Shown here: positions 8,383 to 18,073 of the stretch, one piece after another
Position numbering within the stretch: position 1 is the first letter of the stretch
Layout of the letters: every line of letters begins with the position of its first letter
Source: Mongoliibacter ruber
Lineage (GTDB): Bacteria; Bacteroidota; Bacteroidia; Cytophagales; Cyclobacteriaceae
Direction of reading: 5' to 3'
NCBI RefSeq assembly: GCF_003003005.1
Contig: NZ_PVTR01000022.1
Location: forward strand, 1-33,248
Length of the DNA stretch: 33,248 bases
Notes under the pieces: model-generated
What the model was told of the DNA's origin: nothing
The model's input: the letters and a program-made list of their open reading frames with translations, nothing else
The model's database searches: none
Translations under genes and position numbers: made by a program

Positions 8383-10683
8383 TTAAATTATAACAGTAAA
8401 AGTAGTCCCTTTACCTTTCTTAGACTCAACTTTTATTTTTCCTCCATGCTGAAAGACAAACTTCTCCACAGCCACAAGACCGAAACCGGTTCCCTTAATA
8501 TTTCCCACCAATGCTGATCTGTAGAATGGTTTGAAAATATGATCGATATCATTTTCATGTATACCTATACCAAAATCCTGAACCTTGATATGCACTGTAT
8601 TATTCTCAATATCCAAACTCAGGTTAAATGGCTTACCTCCTCCATATTTAACTGCATTTTCGATCAAATTCTCTAAAACACATTCAATTAATATCGGATC
8701 CCAGTAAACCTCATATATTTCCCCTACACTGCTCTTGAAATTGACATTCTTTCCCAATTTGAATTTATCAATCACATTTTCAACAAAACTGTTCAGGTGG
8801 AACCGTTTCTTCTTTAATGAAAATTTCCCTGCATCAATCTGCTCAATTTGAAGAATTTCATTTACAAGTCTGTTGAGCATGTCTATTTCTTTCTCAATTT
8901 TCTCAATTTTGTTCGAAACCTTATGCTGTATGTCCCTTGGTTCTACAATTGATTTAACATAAATATCCATGATATTTAGGCTTGATTTAATGATGGTTAA
9001 AGGGGTTTTGAATTCATGGGAAACAATTGATAAAAACTGTGATTTGAATTCGCTGGAATCTTTTTCTTTTTGTAAAGATTGCTCCAATTTTTTCTGATAA
9101 TTGATGATCTCAGAAATATCCTTTGCTATTCCGAGTACGCGCATGGCATTACCATTTTCTTCTCTTATGATATCAAGACTTAGGTCAAGCCAGACATTTT
9201 GATCATTTACATGATAATTTTCCAGTACTTTAATCTGAGACTTTCCTTTGATTGACTTACTTCTAAATATCCTTTTTGCCAAAACAATGATTTCGTTCTC
9301 TGCATCCTCCCCAAAAATCTTTTTAAGACCAGGAGAAAAATACTCCACAGCAAAATCCTCGGTAAGAATAAATATCAGGTCATTGGTTTTACCCAAAGTA
9401 GTAGTCAACAAAAATTCCTTATCTTCCAGTTCTTTCCTGGCTGCAATTTCACCTTCTTTTACCTGTATAACCTGAATCAATGAAGTGTAAAATGAGATGA
9501 CAGGTTTTAAAACAGCTACATCTTCACAGTTGAAATCTTCCTTCTTATTAGCAAGCCCGATCAATCCTATTACTTCGCTTCCTTTTAAAACAGGGATTCC
9601 TAAAAAATTCTTCATTTTAGGATGTCCTTGGATTTCAGTTTCAATTTTTCTCCCCGTTGGAAAATCATTGATAATCAGCAACTCTTGGGACAAGATACAA
9701 TCTTCAATAAAATTATCAGGGTGTTCAAATAAAAACCCTCTCTGTTTGAATGAGTTAAAAAGTCCTCTTGAAGCCTTTGATTGCCTGGAAAAGTCTGTGA
9801 CTGCGTCAAGTTTCAATTTGAACTTCCTCTCAGTATTAACCCTGCCGATAAAACCCATTTCAGCACCTGTTTGCTGAATAAATATTTCCAATAAATCTTT
9901 AAAAGGCTCATCAAAATCATTAGAAACTAAAAACTTTTTCTGTGTCTCTACAAGATTGATCAAAAGTTCATTGGCTTTTTCCAGTTTTTTTTGAACATCG
10001 ATGATCTCTTCAACCAAAATGAGATTTGTAGAAATATATTCCTTTTCCTCTATTTTGACTTTAACCATTTCAACCCTAAAAAAATTAGGGGATTTATCTC
10101 CTATATTTAATCCTAATATTTTAGTAAAATTTTCATCATCACTTTGAACCCAATTTAGCAATTCATCTATCTTCTCTTTGTTTTCAAGGAAATCTGACAA
10201 ATTTAATCCTTGCCTGAAGTCTTCAAATGGCAATGAAATCAATTCCAAAAGTTTCCTATTGGCCAATAAAATATTCTCGAGCTTTAAATCAAGAATCAAA
10301 AAAGGATTAGGAAAGCTTTCAAGATTATAAAGGAGCGTTTCCCAGTTTATGTTATGCTCCCTTTTATCTTCCTTCAAAAACAAATAACCCTTAAGCTGTT
10401 GTTGTATTTGGTCAGTCCAGAACCATACCCGTACCTCGAGATATTCACCATCCAAATAGAGAAGGCAGTCAATCGTAGAACTTCTTTCATCAGAAGAACA
10501 CTTGAATTTTGTTCCTAATGGCCGTTTTTCAAAATCAAATAATGAGTTTTTGAATGTTTGTAAATCAAAAAAAACTTTAGAAACACCTGCCCCAAACGAA
10601 AAGTCCAGTCTTTTACTAGACTTCAACAATTTCCCTGTGAGCAAGTCAAATGAATAGTCTTCGTTTTGGAGTTTTTTCAGCAA
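8383..10683 (-). CDS. PAS-GAF-PAS sensor histidine kinase (TTG start)
   Basis: This 766-residue cytoplasmic sensor kinase has no membrane segment. After an unassigned N-terminus (1-105) come a PAS domain (~108-215), a GAF domain (~245-405, with GFIGRV and FLGIPVLKGSEVIGLIGLANK), and a second PAS (~412-530, ending VLGIAKDISEI). The HisKA domain has FLSIVSHEFKTPLTII with His556, and the HATPase_c domain has NLIENAVKYGGG (Asn676), DFGIGI (Asp703) and GTGFGLVAV. All catalytic boxes are intact. An in-frame TAA at 10690-10692 lies just upstream and no ATG occurs until about residue 213, so translation must start at the TTG (10683) or a nearby non-ATG codon. It is divergent from the LytTR regulator at 10877-11617, its likely partner. 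Confidence 0.9.
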   Translation of the reverse strand: MLKKLQNEDYSFDLLTGKLLKSSKRLDFSFGAGVSKVFFDLQTFKNSLFDFEKRPLGTKFKCSSDERSSTIDCLLYLDGEYLEVRVWFWTDQIQQQLKGYLFLKEDKREHNINWETLLYNLESFPNPFLILDLKLENILLANRKLLELISLPFEDFRQGLNLSDFLENKEKIDELLNWVQSDDENFTKILGLNIGDKSPNFFRVEMVKVKIEEKEYISTNLILVEEIIDVQKKLEKANELLINLVETQKKFLVSNDFDEPFKDLLEIFIQQTGAEMGFIGRVNTERKFKLKLDAVTDFSRQSKASRGLFNSFKQRGFLFEHPDNFIEDCILSQELLIINDFPTGRKIETEIQGHPKMKNFLGIPVLKGSEVIGLIGLANKKEDFNCEDVAVLKPVISFYTSLIQVIQVKEGEIAARKELEDKEFLLTTTLGKTNDLIFILTEDFAVEYFSPGLKKIFGEDAENEIIVLAKRIFRSKSIKGKSQIKVLENYHVNDQNVWLDLSLDIIREENGNAMRVLGIAKDISEIINYQKKLEQSLQKEKDSSEFKSQFLSIVSHEFKTPLTIIKSSLNIMDIYVKSIVEPRDIQHKVSNKIEKIEKEIDMLNRLVNEILQIEQIDAGKFSLKKKRFHLNSFVENVIDKFKLGKNVNFKSSVGEIYEVYWDPILIECVLENLIENAVKYGGGKPFNLSLDIENNTVHIKVQDFGIGIHENDIDHIFKPFYRSALVGNIKGTGFGLVAVEKFVFQHGGKIKVESKKGKGTTFTVII

Positions 10684-10830
10684 AATATTTTACTTTTTGA
10701 TGGAATAATAAAATTTGTTGAAGATCTAATCTATAAATTATATCGTATATTATACAACAAAACCTTTGGATGTCTTTCAAAAGTTAAGTCAAAAATAGAA
10801 ATAAAAACACGTTCTTTAGAGATGATCTAT

Positions 10831-10838
10831 TATTTTTG
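10831..10838 (+). promoter_or_regulatory. Candidate Bacteroidota -7 element for the LytTR regulator
   Basis: TATTTTTG matches the Bacteroidota -7 consensus TAnnTTTG exactly. It lies 39 nt before the ATG at 10877 (18 nt before the one at 10856), in the divergent gap. No good TTG element is found 17-23 nt upstream, so this is a tentative call. Confidence 0.4.
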
Positions 10839-10876
10839 CCTCAACTAAACTGATAATGAACATTATTAAATCAGGT

Positions 10877-11617
10877 ATGAACAAGCGTATTTTGATAATA
10901 GAGGATAATAAGCTATTGTCAGAAACTATCAAAGAGCTTTTAGAGCTCAATGGATACTCTGTAGTCAAGGTTTTGAATTCAGGTCAGAATTTGAAGAATC
11001 ACATTACTGAAACTTCTGCCGAAATGATTTTAATGGACATTAGAATAGAAGGACATCTTGACGGTATAGATTTAGCAAAAAAAATCAGAGAGTTCACGCA
11101 CCTGCCTATCATCTTCATCAGTTCTTTTACTGACTCTCAAATAATTAATAGAGTAAAGGAAGTTAAACCTGAAGGATTTATTATCAAACCATTCAGTCAA
11201 GAAGTACTTACTACAACTATTGATCTGGTCTTCTCTAAATTTTACTCTGAAATTCATGACAAAAATAATGAGTTTCATAAACCAACTGTAGAAGACACAT
11301 TTTTTATCAGAGACAGAGGCTGGTTGAGAAAAATTAAAATCAAAGACATTCAGTACATCAAAACCGAAGGTACTTACTCCCACATCATTACCAATAATCA
11401 AACATTTACACTAAGAAGTCCTATCAAAGATATTGCGCCTAATTTGCCCACAGAATATTTTAAAAGAGTACACAAGTCATTTATAGTAAACATCAATAAC
11501 ATAGAAGCAATTTCACCCAAAGAGCTGAAAATTAATGATGAAATACTCCCTGTGGGAAGAAATTACTACCCAGATCTTCAAAATATGATTCAAAAATTGA
11601 ATGATTCGTATCACTGA
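10877..11617 (+). CDS. LytTR-family response regulator
   Basis: This is a REC plus LytTR DNA-binding regulator of 246 residues from the ATG at 10877. An in-frame ATG at 10856 adds seven residues (MNIIKSG), but MNKRILIIEDN is the usual start of a REC domain, so I prefer the internal one. Counting from 10856, the acidic pair is Glu16/Asp17, the phospho-acceptor is Asp61 (LMDIRIEG) and the conserved Lys is Lys111 (IIKPF). The LytTR domain occupies about 148-250 (IKDIQYIKTEGTYSHI, FKRVHKSFIVNINNI). It lies 193 nt from the divergent PAS-GAF kinase, its probable cognate sensor. It converges on the second LytTR gene at 11706-12440, which it resembles throughout. Confidence 0.92.
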   Translation: MNKRILIIEDNKLLSETIKELLELNGYSVVKVLNSGQNLKNHITETSAEMILMDIRIEGHLDGIDLAKKIREFTHLPIIFISSFTDSQIINRVKEVKPEGFIIKPFSQEVLTTTIDLVFSKFYSEIHDKNNEFHKPTVEDTFFIRDRGWLRKIKIKDIQYIKTEGTYSHIITNNQTFTLRSPIKDIAPNLPTEYFKRVHKSFIVNINNIEAISPKELKINDEILPVGRNYYPDLQNMIQKLNDSYH

Positions 11618-11705
11618 TATACTCAAAAATCAGACTCTCTGTTATTTTTATTCGGTCTTTCAATCAATTTTGCAAAATGATCTGAACTGCTAAACATCCT
11701 CAAAC

Positions 11706-12440
11706 TCACAACATTCTAATTTGGTGCAATAGCCAACTGTATTGGTTTCTACTGATGGGGATTTCCTTACCAACAATATGCACTGACTCGGCTTGAATCC
11801 CTTCTATTTCAGCCAAATTGATCAAAAATGACTTGTGTATCCTTACAAATCGGTTTGGGTCAAGCTTACTTTCCAGTTCTTTCAAAGTTGATCGAATCAC
11901 AAATTTCTTATCTTTGGTATTCACCTTGGTGTAATTGGCATCTGCTTCCAGATAAATGATGTCCTCCAACTTCAATTTGACCAACATACCGTTGGTCCGG
12001 ATAAACAAACTATCCTTAAGTACGAAGTCTTCAGAATTATCCTGCTGGGTCTTTCTTGACTGTTCCCTCGCAAAATTGGCCATGCTCAATTCAATTCCGG
12101 CCAAAATCTCTTTTTCATTGAATGGTTTGACCAGATAACCATAAGGATTTACTTCTTTGACCCTGTTAATCGTCTGAAGGTCAGCATGAGAAGTTAACAT
12201 GATAAATGGCAGATGGTAATGCTCATTTATTTCAGCTGCCAGTTCAATGCCATCTTTCCCCCCTTTGATCTGAATATCCAATAAAGCCAAATCAGGTGAT
12301 TTTTCCTCAATCAAGGCCAAAGCTTCTCTACTGCTGATGGCAATACCACAGACTTCATAGCCTAAGTCCTCCAAAATTTCTTTCAAGTCTTCCGCAATGA
12401 CCAATTCATCTTCTACAATTAAAATTTTCAGTTTGCTCAA
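11706..12440 (-). CDS. LytTR-family response regulator
   Basis: This 244-residue protein has an N-terminal REC domain with the acidic pair Glu10/Asp11, phospho-acceptor Asp55 (LALLDIQIKGG) and Lys105 (YLVKPF). A C-terminal LytTR DNA-binding domain covers about 140-240 (LEDIIYLEADANYTKVNTKDK, FVRIHKSFLINLAEIEGI). It is encoded 125 nt downstream of the TPR histidine kinase at 12566-14785 on the same strand, which makes that kinase its expected partner. The REC domain has the NRVKEVNPYGYLVKPF form often seen with HisKA_2 kinases. Its target promoters cannot be told from the sequence. Confidence 0.93.
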   Translation of the reverse strand: MSKLKILIVEDELVIAEDLKEILEDLGYEVCGIAISSREALALIEEKSPDLALLDIQIKGGKDGIELAAEINEHYHLPFIMLTSHADLQTINRVKEVNPYGYLVKPFNEKEILAGIELSMANFAREQSRKTQQDNSEDFVLKDSLFIRTNGMLVKLKLEDIIYLEADANYTKVNTKDKKFVIRSTLKELESKLDPNRFVRIHKSFLINLAEIEGIQAESVHIVGKEIPISRNQYSWLLHQIRML

Positions 12441-12565
12441 AATAATAAAAATTTAGGGTGATGGAATTTAAAGTTTTTTATCAATAAATACTTGTAATAC
12501 AATTAGTTAAAATTAATTGAATCAAAGCTGAAACTTTATATAGCTGGCAATAAAAGATCAACATA

Positions 12566-14785
12566 TCAAGCAGCTATTTCCTGTTCCCTAAAGTCAATTT
12601 CAAAGGTGGCTCCAGGGTGTGAAATAATTTTAAGTTGACCATTGATCTGTCTAGTCAAAGTCCTGACAAGTTTCAATCCCAGAGATTTGGTATTGTCTAT
12701 GTCAAGATTTGCATCAAGACCTTTTCCTGTATCTTTTACTTGAAGTTTATAGGTGCCAGGTTCTTTTTCCGAGAAAATGATGTTGATTTCTCCAAAGTCA
12801 CTATCCTCAAAGGCATATTTTAAAGAATTTGAAAGCAGTTCATTTGTAATCAATCCCAAAGGAATGGCAGTATCCATGTCCAAGTTAATGTCCTGCGCAG
12901 CAATGTTTATTACGATTTGTTTTTCACTCCTATATGTTTGCGTTAGAAAATCACTCAATTGCTGCATGTATTCTTGCATGTTGATCTTAGAGAGGTTTTC
13001 ATATTGATAGAGCTTTTCGTGTATCAATGCCATGGTTTTCACCCTACTCTGACTTTCTTTCATGGCATCTATCATTTTTGCATCCTTCAAGCTTCTGGTC
13101 TGCATACTAAGAAGGCTTGAAATAATCTGCAGGTTGTTTTTTACCCGGTGATGAATTTCTTTGAGGAGAAGTTCCCTTTCTGCATTCTGTTTGGCAATTT
13201 CTAGATTTTTGATTTCCAGCTCCTTGTTGTATTTCTTTCGAGATTTTGCCTGACTGAAAAATAAGCCTGACAAACCCAGCAGGACCACAAGTCCACTGAT
13301 GCTCATGTAAATTTGTGCTTCTTGTTTCTGAGAACGAAGATTTTGGAGCTCTTTTTCTGTTTCCAGTGCGGTGATAGTTTGATCCTTTTTCTCCGTTTCG
13401 TACTGCGTTTCCAATTCAGTGAGTTGTCTGTTTTTGGTTTCATTGAATACAGAATCACTGTAAGTCTGGTATAGGGTCAAATTATCAAAAGCATTCTTAT
13501 AGTCACCCATACCCTGATAGGTCTCCGCCAATCCCTGATAGGATTCTTGAATCCCGGTGAGCTGCTTGAGTTCTTTTCTAATCGCAAGAGACCTTTCGAT
13601 AGATTCAAGGGCTGGTCTATAATCTCCTAACTTATTGTAAGCATATCCTATATTGAATAGATAACCGGCATATTGCACTGTGTTCTGATCAGTAAACTTC
13701 TCTAAGGCTCTTTGAAAATACAAAATCGCTTCCCTATAATTTTCTTTTTCGAATTCGACATTGCCTAACATCCCATAGATGTTACCGACTTCTTTCATGT
13801 ACCCATTTGGCTCGTAAAATTCAAGGCTTTTTTCAGCATAAAAAATTGCTGAATCCAAATTCGCAGCCCCAAAATGATACCGTAAAAGCGAATAATCTAA
13901 AGAGGCCACAGTAGATAGATTTTTACTGTCTTTCAAATACGCGCTACTCGCCATCAATGCCTTATACTGCTTTTCTTTTTCTCCTTTAAAATCATAAACA
14001 TCAGCCAATTTCATGTTGATTTGGGCTATAACCAATTGATTTTCATTGTGTTCTGCAATCCTTAGCGCCTTAAATAACACCTGTAGTCCCACTTCATGCC
14101 GGTTCATGTCGTTGAGAACCATATATTTATTCATATAAAAACCTATCCACCGATTTTCAAGAGAATCCAGGTAACTGTTCAATAATGATTCGGTTTCCAT
14201 AAAATAGTCTAAAGCCGTTTGCAATTGTGACTGCCTAAAATAAGCAAGTCCAATATTTTCTTTGACATTGGCAAGTGAAGGAGTATCCTCATACTTTTCA
14301 AAAATCGGAAGCGCTTCTTGGTAATTCAATACAGCTGAATCATAATGTCCTTCTTTTTCAAGCATTATACCTATATTCATAACCATTCCAGCCACTTGCT
14401 TGGTCATGTCCGCTTTAGAAAAAAACTCCTTGGCATTTTTGAATGCTTCCTTAGATCCATTGATGTTTCCCCTGTAAAATTCCAAGACTCCGAGACCACT
14501 GTGCAATGAAGCTAGAAGTTGAGGATAGGGTATTTCCTCTTCAGAATCGATGGTTCTTTTGTAAAAATCAAAAATCTTTGGATCCAGATCTTCAATACCT
14601 TGATTTTCGATATAGGTCAAAGTTTCCTTTGCCTCATCTACTTCCTTTGCCTTCACTTGTATCCAAAAAGTTTTCTCATAGATAGACAAGGAATCCTCTA
14701 CCCAGGTACTACGCTGACCAAAGGCCTGACTACAATTGAAAATTCCAAGTAACAATAACAAGCATATTTTGATTGAGTGGTTCAT
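12566..14785 (-). CDS. TPR-containing membrane histidine kinase (HisKA_2/HATPase_c)
   Basis: I chose the ATG at 14785 because it gives MNHSIKICLLLLLGIFNCSQAFGQ, a clean signal peptide. An ATG at 14791 and a TTG at 14836 are further upstream in frame. The mature periplasmic part (to about residue 440) is a run of TPRs (for example VAGMVMNIGIMLEKEGHYDSAVLNY and the LFNIGYAYNKLGDYRPALESIE type). A coiled coil follows, then one membrane helix (YMSISGLVVLLGLSGLFF), a second coiled coil, and a HisKA_2 domain with IHHRVKNNLQ (probable phospho-His about residue 546 of this start). The HATPase domain has NELLSNSLKYAF, DTGKGL and SLGLKLV. The layout suggests binding of a periplasmic partner by the TPRs, with signal output to the LytTR regulator at 11706-12440. 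Confidence 0.92.
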   Translation of the reverse strand: MNHSIKICLLLLLGIFNCSQAFGQRSTWVEDSLSIYEKTFWIQVKAKEVDEAKETLTYIENQGIEDLDPKIFDFYKRTIDSEEEIPYPQLLASLHSGLGVLEFYRGNINGSKEAFKNAKEFFSKADMTKQVAGMVMNIGIMLEKEGHYDSAVLNYQEALPIFEKYEDTPSLANVKENIGLAYFRQSQLQTALDYFMETESLLNSYLDSLENRWIGFYMNKYMVLNDMNRHEVGLQVLFKALRIAEHNENQLVIAQINMKLADVYDFKGEKEKQYKALMASSAYLKDSKNLSTVASLDYSLLRYHFGAANLDSAIFYAEKSLEFYEPNGYMKEVGNIYGMLGNVEFEKENYREAILYFQRALEKFTDQNTVQYAGYLFNIGYAYNKLGDYRPALESIERSLAIRKELKQLTGIQESYQGLAETYQGMGDYKNAFDNLTLYQTYSDSVFNETKNRQLTELETQYETEKKDQTITALETEKELQNLRSQKQEAQIYMSISGLVVLLGLSGLFFSQAKSRKKYNKELEIKNLEIAKQNAERELLLKEIHHRVKNNLQIISSLLSMQTRSLKDAKMIDAMKESQSRVKTMALIHEKLYQYENLSKINMQEYMQQLSDFLTQTYRSEKQIVINIAAQDINLDMDTAIPLGLITNELLSNSLKYAFEDSDFGEINIIFSEKEPGTYKLQVKDTGKGLDANLDIDNTKSLGLKLVRTLTRQINGQLKIISHPGATFEIDFREQEIAA

Positions 14786-14932
14786 AATCATTTTTGTTAT
14801 CTCTAGAAATTCAAAAAATACCTCCCCGAATGGCAAACCATTTTTATCTATTCTTTTCTAAAAATAGGTAAGATTACCCAATATCTAAAGCATAAAACAG
14901 GATTTATATACCATTTTTTCATTTTCAACACT

Positions 14933-14963
14933 AAAAAACTGTCTTTTGAAACAAAAGACAGTT
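14933..14963 (-). terminator. Rho-independent terminator of the TonB_C gene
   Basis: The arms AACTGTCTTTT (14937-14947) and AAAAGACAGTT (14953-14963) form a perfect 11-bp stem with a 5-nt loop. Read on the minus strand the hairpin is followed by a T run (A run at 14933-14938 on the plus strand). It lies 29 nt after the stop of the gene at 14992-15414, the expected place for its terminator. Confidence 0.85.
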
Positions 14964-14991
14964 AGTGATGTGAAAAGCTTATGCAAAACCA

Positions 14992-15414
14992 TCAATTTCT
15001 CAAGGAGAACCGAATTGGAAGTTGGTAGGCTACTTCTCTAGGTTCGCCGTTCTGTTTGGCGGGAATCCAGTCAGGCATATTTTTGACCAATCTCAATGCT
15101 TCTTCGTCCAGATGAGGATGTACACCTTCCGAGATGTAGGGGTTGAGTATTTTCCCTGTTTTGGAGATTCTGAAGTTTACCAATACTGTACCTTCAACAC
15201 CTAGCTTGAATGGAAGTTTGGGGTATTCGATTTCTGTATTGATAAACTTAGCCATTGCATCTTGCCCACCTACATACGCAGGTAATTCCATTTCTCTCAG
15301 TTTTATCTCTCCTGAAATTTCGGAATTGAGTTTTGATATTAGATTTTCTACTTGCGAAAATCCTGAAAAAGCGGTCAACAAGACCAATGCCAGCAATGTT
15401 ATCGAAGTTTTCAT
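14992..15414 (-). CDS. Small periplasmic TonB C-terminal domain protein
   Basis: This 140-residue protein has a signal peptide (MKTSITLLALVLLTAFSGFSQ) and a TonB_C domain over about 45-138. The domain carries PAYVGGQDAMAKFI, VEGTVLVNFRISKTGKI, HPHLDEEALRLVKNMPDW and a final YQLPIRFSL strand. It lacks the N-terminal anchor and Pro-rich spacer of true TonB, so it is unlikely to energise a receptor by itself. Many Bacteroidota encode such free-standing TonB_C proteins, whose job is poorly defined. No TonB-dependent receptor is adjacent. A long inverted repeat abuts the start codon and a terminator follows the stop, so this is probably a monocistronic gene with its own control. Confidence 0.88.
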   Translation of the reverse strand: MKTSITLLALVLLTAFSGFSQVENLISKLNSEISGEIKLREMELPAYVGGQDAMAKFINTEIEYPKLPFKLGVEGTVLVNFRISKTGKILNPYISEGVHPHLDEEALRLVKNMPDWIPAKQNGEPREVAYQLPIRFSLRN

Positions 15415-15453
15415 GATTCAATTGTTTTGGTTGTCAAAATATTTAATTGAATC
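15415..15453 (-). promoter_or_regulatory. Inverted repeat abutting the TonB_C start codon
   Basis: GATTCAATT (15415-15423) and AATTGAATC (15445-15453) are perfect 9-bp arms. Inside them TTTTG (15425-15429) pairs with CAAAA (15435-15439). On the minus-strand mRNA this stem ends directly at the ATG of the TonB_C gene, so it could be a translation-controlling leader hairpin or an operator. Confidence 0.5.
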
Positions 15454-15696
15454 TACCTTCTATCTCCTTACAATAACTTGTGATTGGGAGCAACAAGCAA
15501 AGATTGGTGAAGAAATGAGAAAAATTGTTAACATGTTTTTTCTCAGGATTTGACTTACTAAAAAGGGGATGATTTAACCCAAAAAGGATACAATAGTCGC
15601 CATAATATTTGAATGGCAAGCTTTTGCCCAAAATAAAATGGTGTTTCAAAACCTATTAAAAAGTATCAACACCTTTGTTTTCATTTGTCTGGATTC
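15454..15696. other. Non-coding stretch, nothing recognised
   Basis: This part of the 495-nt gap between the TonB_C and FAS1 genes shows no convincing gene. A short minus-strand frame at 15443-15649 (68 codons) has odd composition and overlaps the leader repeat. The promoter of the TonB_C gene should lie here, but I could not place it. Confidence 0.4.
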
Positions 15697-15728
15697 AAAA
15701 AAAGCTGCCAAAATTGGCAGCTTTTTTT
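15697..15728 (-). terminator. Strong, potentially bidirectional terminator
   Basis: Seven A, then GCTGCCAA, AA, TTGGCAGC, and seven T form a textbook symmetric hairpin with a T run on both strands. It lies about 180 nt after the stop of the FAS1 gene (minus strand), which it most likely terminates. Confidence 0.85.
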
Positions 15729-15816
15729 AGCTAGAATGAATTAAAGTAATTGTGCCATTGAATCTCAAAGCAAACAGGCAGATTGATTTAATTTCTCTAA
15801 ATAACTTGCCTTGCCG

Positions 15817-15902
15817 CATCCATTATGGATGATTCTCGAATTCTTTTAAACACTTAATTCATTAAGTTTCTCGATAGGTAGCATAGTTTAAATTAAACTA
15901 TG
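15817..15902 (-). other. Three perfect palindromes in the 3' region of the FAS1 gene
   Basis: CATCCAT-T-ATGGATG (15817-15831), ACTTAAT-TC-ATTAAGT (15852-15867) and CATAGTTTAA-A-TTAAACTATG (15882-15902) are perfect inverted repeats within 86 nt. The last is 7 nt beyond the FAS1 stop codon. None has a following T run. They could be hairpins in a long 3' untranslated region or a 3'-derived small RNA ending at the terminator at 15697-15728, or DNA-binding sites. Confidence 0.55.
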
Positions 15903-15909
15903 GTCAGAA

Positions 15910-16464
15910 TTATTCTAATTCCGGCAGTAATACACTGTCAATGACGTGTACAACTCCATTTTCAATCTCAACATCGGCATTGATGACTGTGGCAGTTTCC
16001 CCGTTGGCATCTACAACCGTCACCGTTTGACCGGCCCTGAAAACAGTCAACTCTTGACCTGATAAAGTAGTAAACACATTATCTCCCTCTTCCAAGTCTT
16101 CTGAAAAAGCTATTGCAGGTACAACATGAAAATTCAAAACGGTTTCTAGATTGTTTGCCCCACCCAGTTCTTCAACCAATCCATCCAAGTCATCTACTTC
16201 ATATGCTTCCAGCGCATTTTCAAAAGCTGCATTGTTTGGTGCAAAAACAGTGATGGCTTCCGATTCCAAAAGTGTAGTGGAAAGCCCTGAAACTGCACCG
16301 ACCGCATCCAAAAGAGTAGTTAGGTTGGCTTCATTAGCTGCCTCAACAAAATCCGGATTAGGATCTTCTGTTTGTGGTGGCTGTTCATCTTCATTGTCAC
16401 ATGAGGTCAAGGCTACACCTACTAAAACAAATGCTGTGATCATCAAATAATGTAATTTTTTCAT
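15910..16464 (-). CDS. FAS1 (fasciclin) domain lipoprotein
   Basis: This 184-residue protein has a lipoprotein signal (MKKLHYLMITAFVLVGVALTSC) with Cys22 in the lipobox. An acidic/Pro-rich linker follows (about 23-37), then one FAS1 domain to the end. The domain shows the H1 motif TVFAPNNAAFENAL and the H2-type end GVVHVIDSVLLP. FAS1 domains mediate adhesion or protein-protein contacts at membranes; a single domain on a lipid anchor is the common bacterial form. The Asp residues at +2/+3 after Cys22 could matter for localisation, but Bacteroidota use other export rules. The gene stands alone, with structured 3' sequence and a strong terminator downstream. Confidence 0.93.
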   Translation of the reverse strand: MKKLHYLMITAFVLVGVALTSCDNEDEQPPQTEDPNPDFVEAANEANLTTLLDAVGAVSGLSTTLLESEAITVFAPNNAAFENALEAYEVDDLDGLVEELGGANNLETVLNFHVVPAIAFSEDLEEGDNVFTTLSGQELTVFRAGQTVTVVDANGETATVINADVEIENGVVHVIDSVLLPELE

Positions 16465-16629
16465 AACTAATAAATTGTTGGTTCGATGATCAAACGATAA
16501 AAATATGATAAGGATATAAATTTTTATATCTTTTTTTATATTTAATTATTTTTTACCAATAAATGGCGCTTTTTTACTAACAATCGTTTTATTTATACCA
16601 CAAAATAATTCTAAAGTATAATTATCTTT

Positions 16630-17859
<1,230 letters not shown>

Positions 17860-18026
17860 TTATAACACAATGAAAGTTAAATTCATACAAGTCCTCTAAA
17901 ATTGGATTTAAATTCTATAGAATTTTGCACTTGCAATGAAAAAACAATCATTCTGCATATAAATTAACAATGAGAAATATTAAGTTCTGGAAGAGTTGAG
18001 GCTATATTGTTTAATTATTATAGAAA

Positions 18027-18058
18027 TTGGTTTTCGTTTACACAAATAGGTAGTTTTA
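18027..18058 (+). promoter_or_regulatory. Candidate promoter of the VOC gene
   Basis: TTG (18027-18029) and TAGTTTTA (18051-18058, 7 of 8 matches to TAnnTTTG) are 21 nt apart, within the usual Bacteroidota spacing. The ATG at 18074 is 15 nt downstream, which implies a very short leader. Confidence 0.35.
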
Positions 18059-18073
18059 AGCACTGGAAATATT

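Noticed and set aside
15443-15649. Minus-strand 68-codon frame upstream of the TonB_C gene
   Set aside because: It overlaps the leader inverted repeat, has no domain or signal, and its composition looks like non-coding DNA.
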